The translations under genes and the position numbers were made by a program. Under the pieces are notes generated by a model. It was not told the DNA's origin. It saw nothing but the letters and a program-made list of their open reading frames with translations, and searched no databases. Below, piece by piece: positions 50,516-60,429 of a DNA stretch of 64,000 nt (positions within the stretch are counted from its first letter, which is position 1; each line of letters starts with the position of its first letter). Source of the DNA: Reyranella sp. (GTDB taxonomy: Bacteria; Pseudomonadota; Alphaproteobacteria; Reyranellales; Reyranellaceae). The DNA lies in the NCBI RefSeq assembly GCF_017305915.1, contig NZ_JAFKJN010000012.1, positions 62,001 to 126,000 of the forward strand, in the 5' to 3' direction.

Positions 50516-50531
50516 GTTATTTCTCCGACTC

Positions 50532-51530
50532 CTATTTCTCTGAAGTGGCGCCGAAGCGGATGCGCGGATCGAGCGCCGCCAGCAGCAGGTCCGAGACCAG
50601 CATGCCAATCACGGTCAGGACGGCGACGAACAGCAGGAAGGTCGCCGCGAGGTTGACATCCTGCGTCTTGAGCGCACCCAGCAGCATCGGGCCGGTGGTC
50701 GGCAGCGACAGCACGACCGACACGATCACCGAGCCCGAGATCACTTCCGGCAACAAGTGACCGATGTCGGCGACAAAGGGATTGATGGCGTGCCGCAGCG
50801 GGTACTTGATCAGGAGCTTGAGCGGCGGCAGGCCCTTGGCGCGGCCGGTGGTGACGTACTGCTTCTGCAGCTCGTCGAGCAGGTTGGCGCGGAGCCGGCG
50901 GATCATGCCGGCGGTGCCCGAGGTGCCGATCACGATCACCGGGATGACGAGATGCTGGGCGACCGACCAGAACTTGGCCCAACTGAACGGCTTGTCGATG
51001 AACTCGGGATCCATCAGGCCGCCGATCGACAGGCCGAAATAGACCTTGCCGACGTAGAGCAGGACCAGCGCCAGCAGGAAGTTCGGCACCGCGAGCCCGA
51101 TGAAGCCGATGAACGAGGCGACGTAGTCGCCGAGCTGGTACTGATGCGTCGCGGCATAGACGCCGATCACGAACGACACCGTCCAGATGAAGATGATGGT
51201 GCAGCTCTCCATCACCATGGTGAGCGCCAGCCGCTCGCCGATCAGGTCCTTGACCGGCACGGTGTCCTGGCAGGACAGCCCGAAGTCCCAGCGGAAGATG
51301 CCGAACAGCCAGTGGAAGTAACGCGCCATCAGCGGCTGATCGAGGCCGTAGAGGTGGCGCAGCTCGTCGGCGCGGCGCAGCGCGTCGGGATCGCCGCGCG
51401 ACAGCAGCTCGTCGATCTGCGAGGTGACGCAGTCGCCCGGCGGCAGGTCGATGATGATGTACACGAGCAGGCTGATCACGAACAACGTCGGGATCATCAG
51501 GAGCAGGCGACGGACGACGTAGTTCAGCAT
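50532..51530 (-). CDS. Peptide-type ABC transporter permease (OppB-like)
   Basis: A 332-residue permease: MLNYVVRRLLLMIPTLFVIS, a cytoplasm-facing EAA-like loop QYVTTGRAKGLPPLKLLIKY, and LPTTGPMLLGALKTQDVNLA near the end, typical of DppB/OppB. It starts 1 bp after the ATPase stop. The ATG at 51530 is preferred over 51551. Confidence 0.9.
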   Translation of the reverse strand: MLNYVVRRLLLMIPTLFVISLLVYIIIDLPPGDCVTSQIDELLSRGDPDALRRADELRHLYGLDQPLMARYFHWLFGIFRWDFGLSCQDTVPVKDLIGERLALTMVMESCTIIFIWTVSFVIGVYAATHQYQLGDYVASFIGFIGLAVPNFLLALVLLYVGKVYFGLSIGGLMDPEFIDKPFSWAKFWSVAQHLVIPVIVIGTSGTAGMIRRLRANLLDELQKQYVTTGRAKGLPPLKLLIKYPLRHAINPFVADIGHLLPEVISGSVIVSVVLSLPTTGPMLLGALKTQDVNLAATFLLFVAVLTVIGMLVSDLLLAALDPRIRFGATSEK

Positions 51531-51531
51531 C

Positions 51532-53504
<1,973 letters not shown>

Positions 53505-53508
<4 letters not shown>

Positions 53509-53996
53509 ACCGTCTCTTCCTGCCCCGCCACCGAGATACCCATCGACCGCAAGTTCGCGCGCGTCGCCGCACTGAGCTCGACCCCCGTGGATTCGGCGGC
53601 CCGCGCGGCCCGCTCGACGATATCGTAAAAACCCTCGAGCGCGGAATCGACCTTGACCGTGCGGGCGCCGGCCGAGCCAACGGCAAGTTGCATCCAGCCG
53701 TCGGACCGGTCGCGCTTGGTCGAGAAGTAGCTGAGCTTCATGCGGTCGAGCCGGTTCCATTCGACCAGGCTGCCGGCCGGACCGTCGGCGCACAGCGTGT
53801 CGGGGCCGAGCACGTACCGCGTGTGCTGGCGCAACGCGGTGCGCACGATGAAGGCGGCGAACAGCACGAAGCCGGCCAGCAAGATGGCCGCGATCCAACG
53901 ATTGACGTCGATCAGCACCAGCGGCAGGCCGCACAGCACGGCGCCGACGCCGGCCCGGACATAGTCGGCCAACAGCGTCGGTCGCGGATAGCGCAT
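53505..53996 (-). CDS. Hypothetical two-helix membrane protein
   Basis: A 163-residue protein with two hydrophobic helices (about residues 13-30 and 33-52) and a soluble domain containing YVLGPDTLCADGPAGSLVEW and TKRDRSDGWMQLAVGSA. The layout resembles YcxB-like or PH-like membrane proteins. ATG 53996 is chosen; a TTG overlapping the upstream stop is possible. It overlaps the ATPase gene as ATGA and links the deacetylase gene to the transporter operon. Confidence 0.6.
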
Positions 53997-54007
53997 ATCG
54001 GACGAGC

Positions 54008-54769
54008 TCAAGCCCGCGCCTCCCTCGACGCGAATAAATCGTGTGCCGTGGCGATTTTCATGCCCGGCATGCCCTTCACCGCTCCCCAGAACGACTGTAG
54101 GAAACTCCAAGCCGCTTCGTCCATCGCAAGATGATGACTGAGCAGGCCGACCGGTTCGCCCGTCGTCCGTGCGGCGTCCAGCGCCTGCGCGAAGGCGGCG
54201 AGCAGCGCCTCGGCGCCGGCGAAACGGCGCGCCTTCCAGTCGATCAGATCGATGTGGGTGTTGACCTGCAGCAATCCCGATACCGGCGAGACACGCTTTC
54301 GGGCGCCGAAGGTCGACAGGCCGCGATAGCCGATCTCGGGCAAGGCCGGCACCAGCCCCGGCGCGATGCGGTTCCAGGGCGGCACCAGCACCGGCAGCGC
54401 GCGCGGGCCGAACAGCCGCTCCAGCGCCATCCGCCCGGTGCCGAGCTCGCCCAGCACGACCATCGCCGGCCGATGGGCACCCAGCTCCTCTTTCTTGTCC
54501 GCGGCGGGCGCATGGTTGGTATGGGCGTAACCATGCTGCAGCAGATCTATGCCTTGCGCTGCGCCGAGCCGCGTGGCGAGCGCTGCGGTTGCGGTCGCCG
54601 GCACGACCGCGAGCGCCAACGGCACGTCATGGGCGCGCTGCAGGTCGAGCAAGCGATCGAGCGCCGGAGTCGCTTCCGCCACATCGTCGTCGCGCCACCA
54701 CAGCACCGCCTCGCGGCCGGCGTCGCGCCAGCGCGCGAGTTCCTGCTCGACGGCGGACCAGCCGCTCAT
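54008..54769 (-). CDS. Polysaccharide deacetylase-like protein
   Basis: A 253-residue NodB-like barrel protein. The metal-site features seen are WWRDDDVAEATP (Asp pair), LLQHGYAHTNHAP (HxxxH-like) and PPWNRIAPGLVPALPEIGYR. VGLLSHHLAMDEAAW is near the end. It is usually found with glycosyltransferases and may trim a glycan. It overlaps the upstream glycosyltransferase as ATGA. There is no signal peptide, so it may act in the cytoplasm. Confidence 0.8.
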   Translation of the reverse strand: MSGWSAVEQELARWRDAGREAVLWWRDDDVAEATPALDRLLDLQRAHDVPLALAVVPATATAALATRLGAAQGIDLLQHGYAHTNHAPAADKKEELGAHRPAMVVLGELGTGRMALERLFGPRALPVLVPPWNRIAPGLVPALPEIGYRGLSTFGARKRVSPVSGLLQVNTHIDLIDWKARRFAGAEALLAAFAQALDAARTTGEPVGLLSHHLAMDEAAWSFLQSFWGAVKGMPGMKIATAHDLFASREARA

Positions 54770-55884
54770 GGCAGCCTCTGCTGCAGCAGTGTCGCCGTCG
54801 CCGCGGCGCCGTCGAGGTCGCACGGCGGGAAGCTGCGGATCGACGGTCCGCGCATGGCGCGCTCGATCGCGGCGCGCAGCGAAGCCGGCGATACCTCGTC
54901 GCCCGGCACGCAGGCGACGAGACCGCGCTCGGCAAGCGCCTGGGCGCGGTCCATCTGCTCGGTCTCGCGCTCGGTGCGGAACGGCACGAGGACGGCGCGG
55001 TCGGCGTGGCACAGCATCTCGACCACGGTGTTGTAGCCGGCCTGGGAGATCGACAGCGCCGCGTTGCGCAGCAAGGTCGTGAAGTCATCGCGCAACGGCT
55101 CGATGACCGTGCCGTCGGCGCGCACGGACGGACGATCGACGGTCGGGCCGACCAGGAAGCGCCACACTGCATCGGGTACCAGCGCATCCCGGTCCGCCAG
55201 ATCGTCCGCCGCCTTGAAGAGCGACCCGCCGACCGCCCCGCCGCCGGCCGACACGATGACCTCGCCCTTGCCCAAGGTTCCGGCGACCGGAGCGCTGGCG
55301 TCGGCGATGTAGCCGGTATAGGCCGCGCGCGACCGGATCGCGTCCCAGCCGGCGAAGCTCCTTTCGAAGCCGATCAGGTTCGGGTCGCCATGGATCAGGA
55401 CCAGGTCGAAATCCGCGAACAGCTCGATCGCCTCCTTGACGCGCTGGGAAGACATCGTCCGCCGTACCACATCGCGCACCGACGAGACGATCAGCGGCTT
55501 GGGTCGACGTCGCCGGGCGGCGTCGATCAGCGGCAGCAATTCGAAGCGCAGCTGCGTGCGGCCGAACGGAAACTGCTCGGTGATCAGCACGTCGGGCTGC
55601 TCGGCGCGGAACAGCGCGAGCAGCGCATGCGCGCGTTCGGCCTTGAAGGCCTCGTCGAGAGGCCGGCCGTCGATCCGGCTGAGCTCGCGCAGACCGGCGT
55701 CACGGGCCCGGACCGGCGGCAACTGATGAAAGCGGGCGCCGCCCAGATCGAGCTTCACCGGCATGCCGCCGGAGACCAGCAGCACGTCGAAGCCGAGCGC
55801 GGCCAGCGTGCGCGCCAGCACGGCGGCGCGCCGGACATGGCCGATGCCGAGCAGATGCTGGACGTGGAAGAAGACGCGGCTCAT
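54766..55884 (-). CDS. Glycosyltransferase, GT-B fold, MurG/GT28-like
   Basis: A 372-residue protein: FFHVQHLLGIGHVRRAAVLA at the start (GIGH motif), DVLITEQFPFGRTQLRFELL, a sugar-nucleotide half with VIVSAGGGAVGGSLF, and LSISQAGYNTVVEMLCHADR. The pattern matches predicted glycosyltransferases related to the one at 58988-60265. Donor and acceptor are unknown. It overlaps its neighbours on both sides as ATGA. Confidence 0.85.
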   Translation of the reverse strand: MSRVFFHVQHLLGIGHVRRAAVLARTLAALGFDVLLVSGGMPVKLDLGGARFHQLPPVRARDAGLRELSRIDGRPLDEAFKAERAHALLALFRAEQPDVLITEQFPFGRTQLRFELLPLIDAARRRRPKPLIVSSVRDVVRRTMSSQRVKEAIELFADFDLVLIHGDPNLIGFERSFAGWDAIRSRAAYTGYIADASAPVAGTLGKGEVIVSAGGGAVGGSLFKAADDLADRDALVPDAVWRFLVGPTVDRPSVRADGTVIEPLRDDFTTLLRNAALSISQAGYNTVVEMLCHADRAVLVPFRTERETEQMDRAQALAERGLVACVPGDEVSPASLRAAIERAMRGPSIRSFPPCDLDGAAATATLLQQRLP

Positions 55885-56486
55885 GCGAGCGGCCCGTTCG
55901 ACAGCGATACGTTCGGCCGGTCGAGCGTGACGCTGCCGTCGGCGCAGGCGGAGAAGAAATGCAGGCGGCGCCAGTCGAGCTTCAGCGGCTGGCGGCCGGT
56001 CATGTCCCAGCCGGTCGCCAGGGCCAGCAGGGCGCGGATCGCGGCCTTGTGCGTCACGGCGACCGCCGGCTCGCCCGTCGCGGCGATTTCGGCCGCCCAG
56101 CCCTTGAGGCGATCCATCGTCATGCGCGGCGACTCGCCGCCCGGCGGATGGAAGTCGAGGCCGAGCCGCTCGGCTTCGGCAAAACGCTCGCCGCGTTCGG
56201 CGCGTAGCTGGGCGACGCTCTTGCCCTCCCAGATGCCGAAGCTCATCTCGCGCAGCCGCGAATCGACGAGCACCGGCACCGAAGGCTGCACCAGCTCCGC
56301 CGTGCGGCGGGCGCGGATCAGCGGGCTGCACATCCGTTTCCAGTGGTCGGCCGGCGCCGGCAGGTGCCAGGTCTTCGCCATGTCCTCACCGTCGGCGCTG
56401 AGCGGAATGTCGGTCGCGCCCTGCAGACGGCCCTCGCCGTTCCAGGCGGTCGGCGCGTGACGCAGCACGGCGAAGGGAACGCTCAT
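55881..56486 (-). CDS. Histidine phosphatase family protein
   Basis: A 201-residue phosphatase of the phosphoglycerate-mutase fold. The phospho-histidine lies in LRHAPTAWNGEGRLQG, the second arginine in SPLIRARRTAEL, the acid in EMSFGIWEGKS and the second histidine in VTHKAAIRALL. The position between two glycosyltransferases suggests a sugar-phosphate substrate. Both ends overlap neighbours by ATGA. Confidence 0.9.
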   Translation of the reverse strand: MSVPFAVLRHAPTAWNGEGRLQGATDIPLSADGEDMAKTWHLPAPADHWKRMCSPLIRARRTAELVQPSVPVLVDSRLREMSFGIWEGKSVAQLRAERGERFAEAERLGLDFHPPGGESPRMTMDRLKGWAAEIAATGEPAVAVTHKAAIRALLALATGWDMTGRQPLKLDWRRLHFFSACADGSVTLDRPNVSLSNGPLA

Positions 56487-57592
56487 CGCAGCAGCGCGAG
56501 CGAGGCCGCGAGCGCATGCGCGGCAGCGGCTTCGTCGTGATGGCTGGCGACGCGCCCGGCCGCGGCAGCGCCCAGCCGCGCCCGCTCGTCGGGCCGCTCC
56601 AGCAGATGGGCCACTGCCTCGGCGAAGGCGACAGCATCGCCGACCGGCGTCAGCAGGCCGGTGACGCCGTCGGCCACCACCGCCGGCACGCCGCCGGTGC
56701 GGCCGGCGACGACCGGCAGGCCGGCGGCCTGTGCCTCGAGGAAGGCCATGCCGTAGGCCTCGTTGATTGCGGGCCACAAGTAAAGGTCGGCAGCGGCATA
56801 GATCTTGGGCAGCTCCACATGCGGCACAGCGCCGGTGAAGCGCACCCGCGCGCCGAACGGCGCCATCAGCCGCTCGACCTCGGCGCGGGCCGGTCCGTCG
56901 CCGACCAGCACCGCCTGCCAAGCCCTGCCGCCGAGCCGCGCGAAGGCCTCGGCCAGCACCCGATACGACGCGAGCTTGTCGCGGGTGCGCATCATGCCGA
57001 CGCTCAGCAGCACGGGCGGGTCGTAGGTCGGCCGCCGCGCGCCAGAGGCGGCGCGGAACGGCCGCGTGTCGATGAAGGGCGGCAGCCAGCGCTGATGCGC
57101 GCCGGGCCGCAGGCGCGCCCGCACGCCGGCGAAATCGCGCGGATTAACGCTCAGCACCAGATCGGCCGCGGCCAGCGCCCGCTCGACCGCGACGTGGCCG
57201 AGCCGCGTCGGCCCCTGGGCGCGGCGTGGCGCGTGGCTGGCCTCGGAGAGGACGTAGGGAATGCCGAGCGCGCGAGTCACGATCGGGCCGAGCCAGTCGG
57301 GCTTGCGGTAATAGCAATGATAGGTGAGCCAGAGGTCGAAGCGATCGGGATGACGCGCCGGCAGCGTCCGCCAGCGGGCGATCAGGCGCTGGGCATGGGC
57401 GCGGGCGCGGCGCTGCAGGGCGAGGTGGCGCTCCGGCGGCGGCACGCCCGGCGCGACGCGGCTCAGCGCCGGCATGACCACGCTGTGGCCCAGCTGCTTC
57501 AGCAAACGGGCGAGCCCGCGGGCCATCTCGCGGTCGCCGGACGCGACGGGACTGTCGGGAGGCTTGAGGGGCGTGTGCAGCAGCACGCGCAT
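56483..57592 (-). CDS. Glycosyltransferase family 4 protein
   Basis: A 369-residue GT-B enzyme: [20 protein letters not shown] at the start, [40 protein letters not shown] and the retaining GT4 donor motif [20 protein letters not shown] (E-x7-E). The likely role is glycan assembly with the adjacent genes. It overlaps the histidine phosphatase start. Confidence 0.92.
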   Translation of the reverse strand: MRVLLHTPLKPPDSPVASGDREMARGLARLLKQLGHSVVMPALSRVAPGVPPPERHLALQRRARAHAQRLIARWRTLPARHPDRFDLWLTYHCYYRKPDWLGPIVTRALGIPYVLSEASHAPRRAQGPTRLGHVAVERALAAADLVLSVNPRDFAGVRARLRPGAHQRWLPPFIDTRPFRAASGARRPTYDPPVLLSVGMMRTRDKLASYRVLAEAFARLGGRAWQAVLVGDGPARAEVERLMAPFGARVRFTGAVPHVELPKIYAAADLYLWPAINEAYGMAFLEAQAAGLPVVAGRTGGVPAVVADGVTGLLTPVGDAVAFAEAVAHLLERPDERARLGAAAAGRVASHHDEAAAAHALAASLALLR

Positions 57593-57604
57593 GGCGGCTA
57601 CGAC

Positions 57605-57702
57605 TCATTCTCCTCTCCCCCACGAGGGGGAGAGGCGGGGTGTTGTACGAGCTTTCGATTCCCCCTCACCCGCCCTCTCCCCCTAGCGGAGGAGAGGAGA
57701 AT
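57605..57702. repeat. Paired CTCTCCCC hairpins forming a larger inverted repeat
   Basis: Two hairpins, CTCTCCCCCACGAGGGGGAGAG and CTCTCCCCCTAGCGGAGGAGAG, are mirror-placed so that the outer CATTCTCCTCTCC pairs with GGAGAGGAGAATG. The build recalls bimodal REP units. It lies between two co-directional glycosyltransferase genes. Confidence 0.75.
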
Positions 57703-57709
57703 GAAGGGG

Positions 57710-58975
57710 CTACTCTGCGGCACGAGCCTGAGCGAGGCGAGGCTGGCCGAGCGCCCCGGCGATCCAGTCGACGCCGGCCTCGTAGGAGAAGCGCGTGCGC
57801 ACGGTGTGGGCCGCGGCGGCGGCGAGCCGCCGGCGCATCGCCGGATCGCGCGCCAGGAGCTCGAGCGCGACGGCCAGCTCCTCGGGTGCAGCCGGTGGCA
57901 CGAGCAGGCCGTTGACCGTGTCCTCGATGAATTCGGGGATCGCCGCGGTGCGGGTCGAGACGATCGGCAGGCCCTGGTGGGCGGCTTCCATCAGCACGTT
58001 GGGCAGGCCGTCCTGGTCGCCGTCGCCCGCCCTCTTGCTCGCCAGCACGAACAGGTCGGCGCGCGCGAGGGCCGCGAACACCTGCTTCTGCGACTGCGCC
58101 CCGAGCCAGTGGCAGCGATCGGCTATTTCGAGCTGCACCGCCTGTGCCTTCAGCGCATCGCCCAGCCCGCCGCCGCCGACATGCTCGAAGCGCCAGTGCA
58201 GCGTGCGCGGCAGCTGGGCCAGCGCCTTCAGGAGATCGTCGTAGCCCTTCTTCTCGACCTTGCGGCCGATCGACAGGATGACCACCGGGTCGTTGGGGTC
58301 GCTGCCGTCGCGCGTCGGCCGGCCCGCGGGCGGCGACGGCAGATGGCCGAAGTCGAGGCCGTGATAGACGAGCTGCAGCCGGTCGGGGTCGGGCGCCAGC
58401 GTGCGCAGGCGCTCCAGGCCTTGCGCGGTGCAGGTGGTGAGCCAGGCGCAGTCGGCGAGCTTGCCGGTGATCTCCCACGGCTCGCTGGTCCAGATGTCCT
58501 TGGCGTGGGCCGACACGCTCCACGGCAGGCTGCGCATCGTCGCGGCGTAGCGCGTCACCGACGCCGGCGTGTGCAGGAAGTGGGCGTAGAGCCGTTCGAC
58601 CGAATCCGGCAGCTCGGCCGCCAGCACCAGCGCCTGGCCCCAGCGCCTCATGCGGTTGGCCGTCCGATCGCGCCGCAGGTCGGCGAGGAACTTGGCGCGG
58701 GCGGCAGCGTAGCCCGGCAGGCGGCGCGCCTTCAGCCAGCCGCGCAGCACGCGGACGGGATCGTCCTTCAGGTACTCCGGCAGATAGACGGTGCGGCCGA
58801 TCACCCGGTCGTGCACCGGATGGCGCAGCTTGTCGGTCGGCCGGCGCATCGACCAGATCTCGAGGGCCACACCACGCGCCTCGAGGCCGGCGATCTCCTG
58901 GGCAATGAACGTTTCGGACAGGCGCGGCCAGCCCTTGAGCACGACCGCGACACGCGGACCAGACACCGTTGACAT
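57710..58975 (-). CDS. Glycosyltransferase family 4 protein
   Basis: A 421-residue GT-B enzyme with LKGWPRLSETFIAQEIAGLE at the N-terminus, HFLHTPASVTRYAATM, VILSIGRKVEKKGYDDLLKA and the GT4 motif area KRAGDGDQDGLPNVLMEAAH. The last part is LPIVSTRTAAIPEFIEDTVN. The pattern is common in alphaproteobacterial exopolysaccharide clusters. It is separated from the next gene by a double hairpin. Confidence 0.92.
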   Translation of the reverse strand: MSTVSGPRVAVVLKGWPRLSETFIAQEIAGLEARGVALEIWSMRRPTDKLRHPVHDRVIGRTVYLPEYLKDDPVRVLRGWLKARRLPGYAAARAKFLADLRRDRTANRMRRWGQALVLAAELPDSVERLYAHFLHTPASVTRYAATMRSLPWSVSAHAKDIWTSEPWEITGKLADCAWLTTCTAQGLERLRTLAPDPDRLQLVYHGLDFGHLPSPPAGRPTRDGSDPNDPVVILSIGRKVEKKGYDDLLKALAQLPRTLHWRFEHVGGGGLGDALKAQAVQLEIADRCHWLGAQSQKQVFAALARADLFVLASKRAGDGDQDGLPNVLMEAAHQGLPIVSTRTAAIPEFIEDTVNGLLVPPAAPEELAVALELLARDPAMRRRLAAAAAHTVRTRFSYEAGVDWIAGALGQPRLAQARAAE

Positions 58976-58987
58976 GGATCTGCCCGA

Positions 58988-60265
58988 TCAGCTCCTGGCG
59001 CGCACCGACGACGACGACGTGCCGGTCGGCGGCACCTCGGCCGGCTCGGCCGCGTCGAGCCGCGCAGGCCCGCGATGGGGATGAGTGAGCTGCTTGCTGA
59101 CCAGCCGCAGCACGTTGCCGATGCCGTCGAGCAGGCCCGGCACCACGACGTCGCTCGGCAGGCCCTGCTGGGGCAACTGGCGCAGCGCCGTCGCCATCAC
59201 GAACGGATCGCGCCAGCCTTCGGCGTTGAGCATCTCGAGCAGGCCGAGATTGCGCGCGGCGCGGGTGCGGATGTACTGCTCCAGCCGCGGCCGCGTGCGC
59301 GGCACGATGATCGCCTTCTTGTCGAAGCTCAGGATCTCGCAGAAGGTGTTGTAGCCGCCCATCGCCACCACGCCGGCGGCATTCTTCATCAGCGCGCCGA
59401 GATTGTTGGTGAAGGTGAGCGTGCGGATGTTGTGGAACTTGGCGGCCCGCTCCTTGAAATGCTCGCGCGCCGCGGCGGCCATGAACGGGCCGAACACGAT
59501 CACCGCGCCGTAGGGGATGTGCTGGTCGCTCTCGTAAGCCGACAGCACCCAGTCGACCAGGTCGACGCCGTCGCCGCCGCCGCCGGGTGTCACCAGGATA
59601 TAAGGGCCCTTAATCTCCTCCGCCTCGTGCGGCACGTCGGTGTGCAATGGCAGGTCGCGATGCAGGTAGCCGGTGTAGACCATCTTGTGCCGGACCGACG
59701 GCGGCACGGTGATGCCGGTCAACGGCTTGTTGATCTGCGGCAGGCCGTAGACCCAGATCTCGTCGTAGAGGTCGCTGAGCGCCGGCACGACCTTCTTGCG
59801 CTGCCATTCGGCGGCCAGCTTCTCGGGGTCGTCCATGACGTCGCGCAGGCCCAGGACCAGGGGGGTGCCGCGCGCCTTCAGCATCTCGAGGGCGGGCACG
59901 ACCTCGCCGCGCAGGCCGAGCGGCTCCTTGTCGACGATGAACAGGTCGGGCCGGTAGATGTCGGCAGTGTCCCTGATGATGCGGGTTCGCATCTGCAGGG
60001 TGTGCTCGACCCCCACGCGCAGGTTGGCCGAATCGTACTCCCCGGTGTCGATCTGCTTGACCACGCCGGGAATGCGCACGAAATCGATGCCGGAACGGAA
60101 CTCGTAGGAGCCGATCATCGGCGATCCGCTGAGGATCAGCACCGAGACGGACTTGTCGGCTTCGACGATGGCGTTGGCGATGGTGCGGCAACGGCTGACA
60201 TGGCCGAGGCCAAAGGAGTCGTGGCTATAGAGCAGCACACGCTTTGACCGGCTGCTGTTGGGCAT
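58988..60265 (-). CDS. Predicted glycosyltransferase, MurG-like
   Basis: A 425-residue protein starting KRVLLYSHDSFGLGHVSRCR (GLGH motif), with FIVDKEPLGLRGEVVPALEM, ILVTPGGGGDGVDLVDWVL and GVVAMGGYNTFCEILSFDKK for donor binding. It shares its layout with the protein at 54766-55884. It is divergent from the large ABC protein gene, so this 160-bp gap should hold both promoters. Confidence 0.88.
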   Translation of the reverse strand: MPNSSRSKRVLLYSHDSFGLGHVSRCRTIANAIVEADKSVSVLILSGSPMIGSYEFRSGIDFVRIPGVVKQIDTGEYDSANLRVGVEHTLQMRTRIIRDTADIYRPDLFIVDKEPLGLRGEVVPALEMLKARGTPLVLGLRDVMDDPEKLAAEWQRKKVVPALSDLYDEIWVYGLPQINKPLTGITVPPSVRHKMVYTGYLHRDLPLHTDVPHEAEEIKGPYILVTPGGGGDGVDLVDWVLSAYESDQHIPYGAVIVFGPFMAAAAREHFKERAAKFHNIRTLTFTNNLGALMKNAAGVVAMGGYNTFCEILSFDKKAIIVPRTRPRLEQYIRTRAARNLGLLEMLNAEGWRDPFVMATALRQLPQQGLPSDVVVPGLLDGIGNVLRLVSKQLTHPHRGPARLDAAEPAEVPPTGTSSSSVRARS

Positions 60266-60429
60266 CGAGCTCTCCTCGGCCGCCGAGCCCTTCTGCCCCG
60301 GCCTTCGCAGGGCGGACTATGCCATAGACTGCAGACGGCGCGAACCCCCGAGGCGACCGAAAAAACTGAATGTAATCAAGGGCATGATCGAATATAGCTA
60401 GAGGGGGGCCGGAGCGGACCAGGGTTTTG

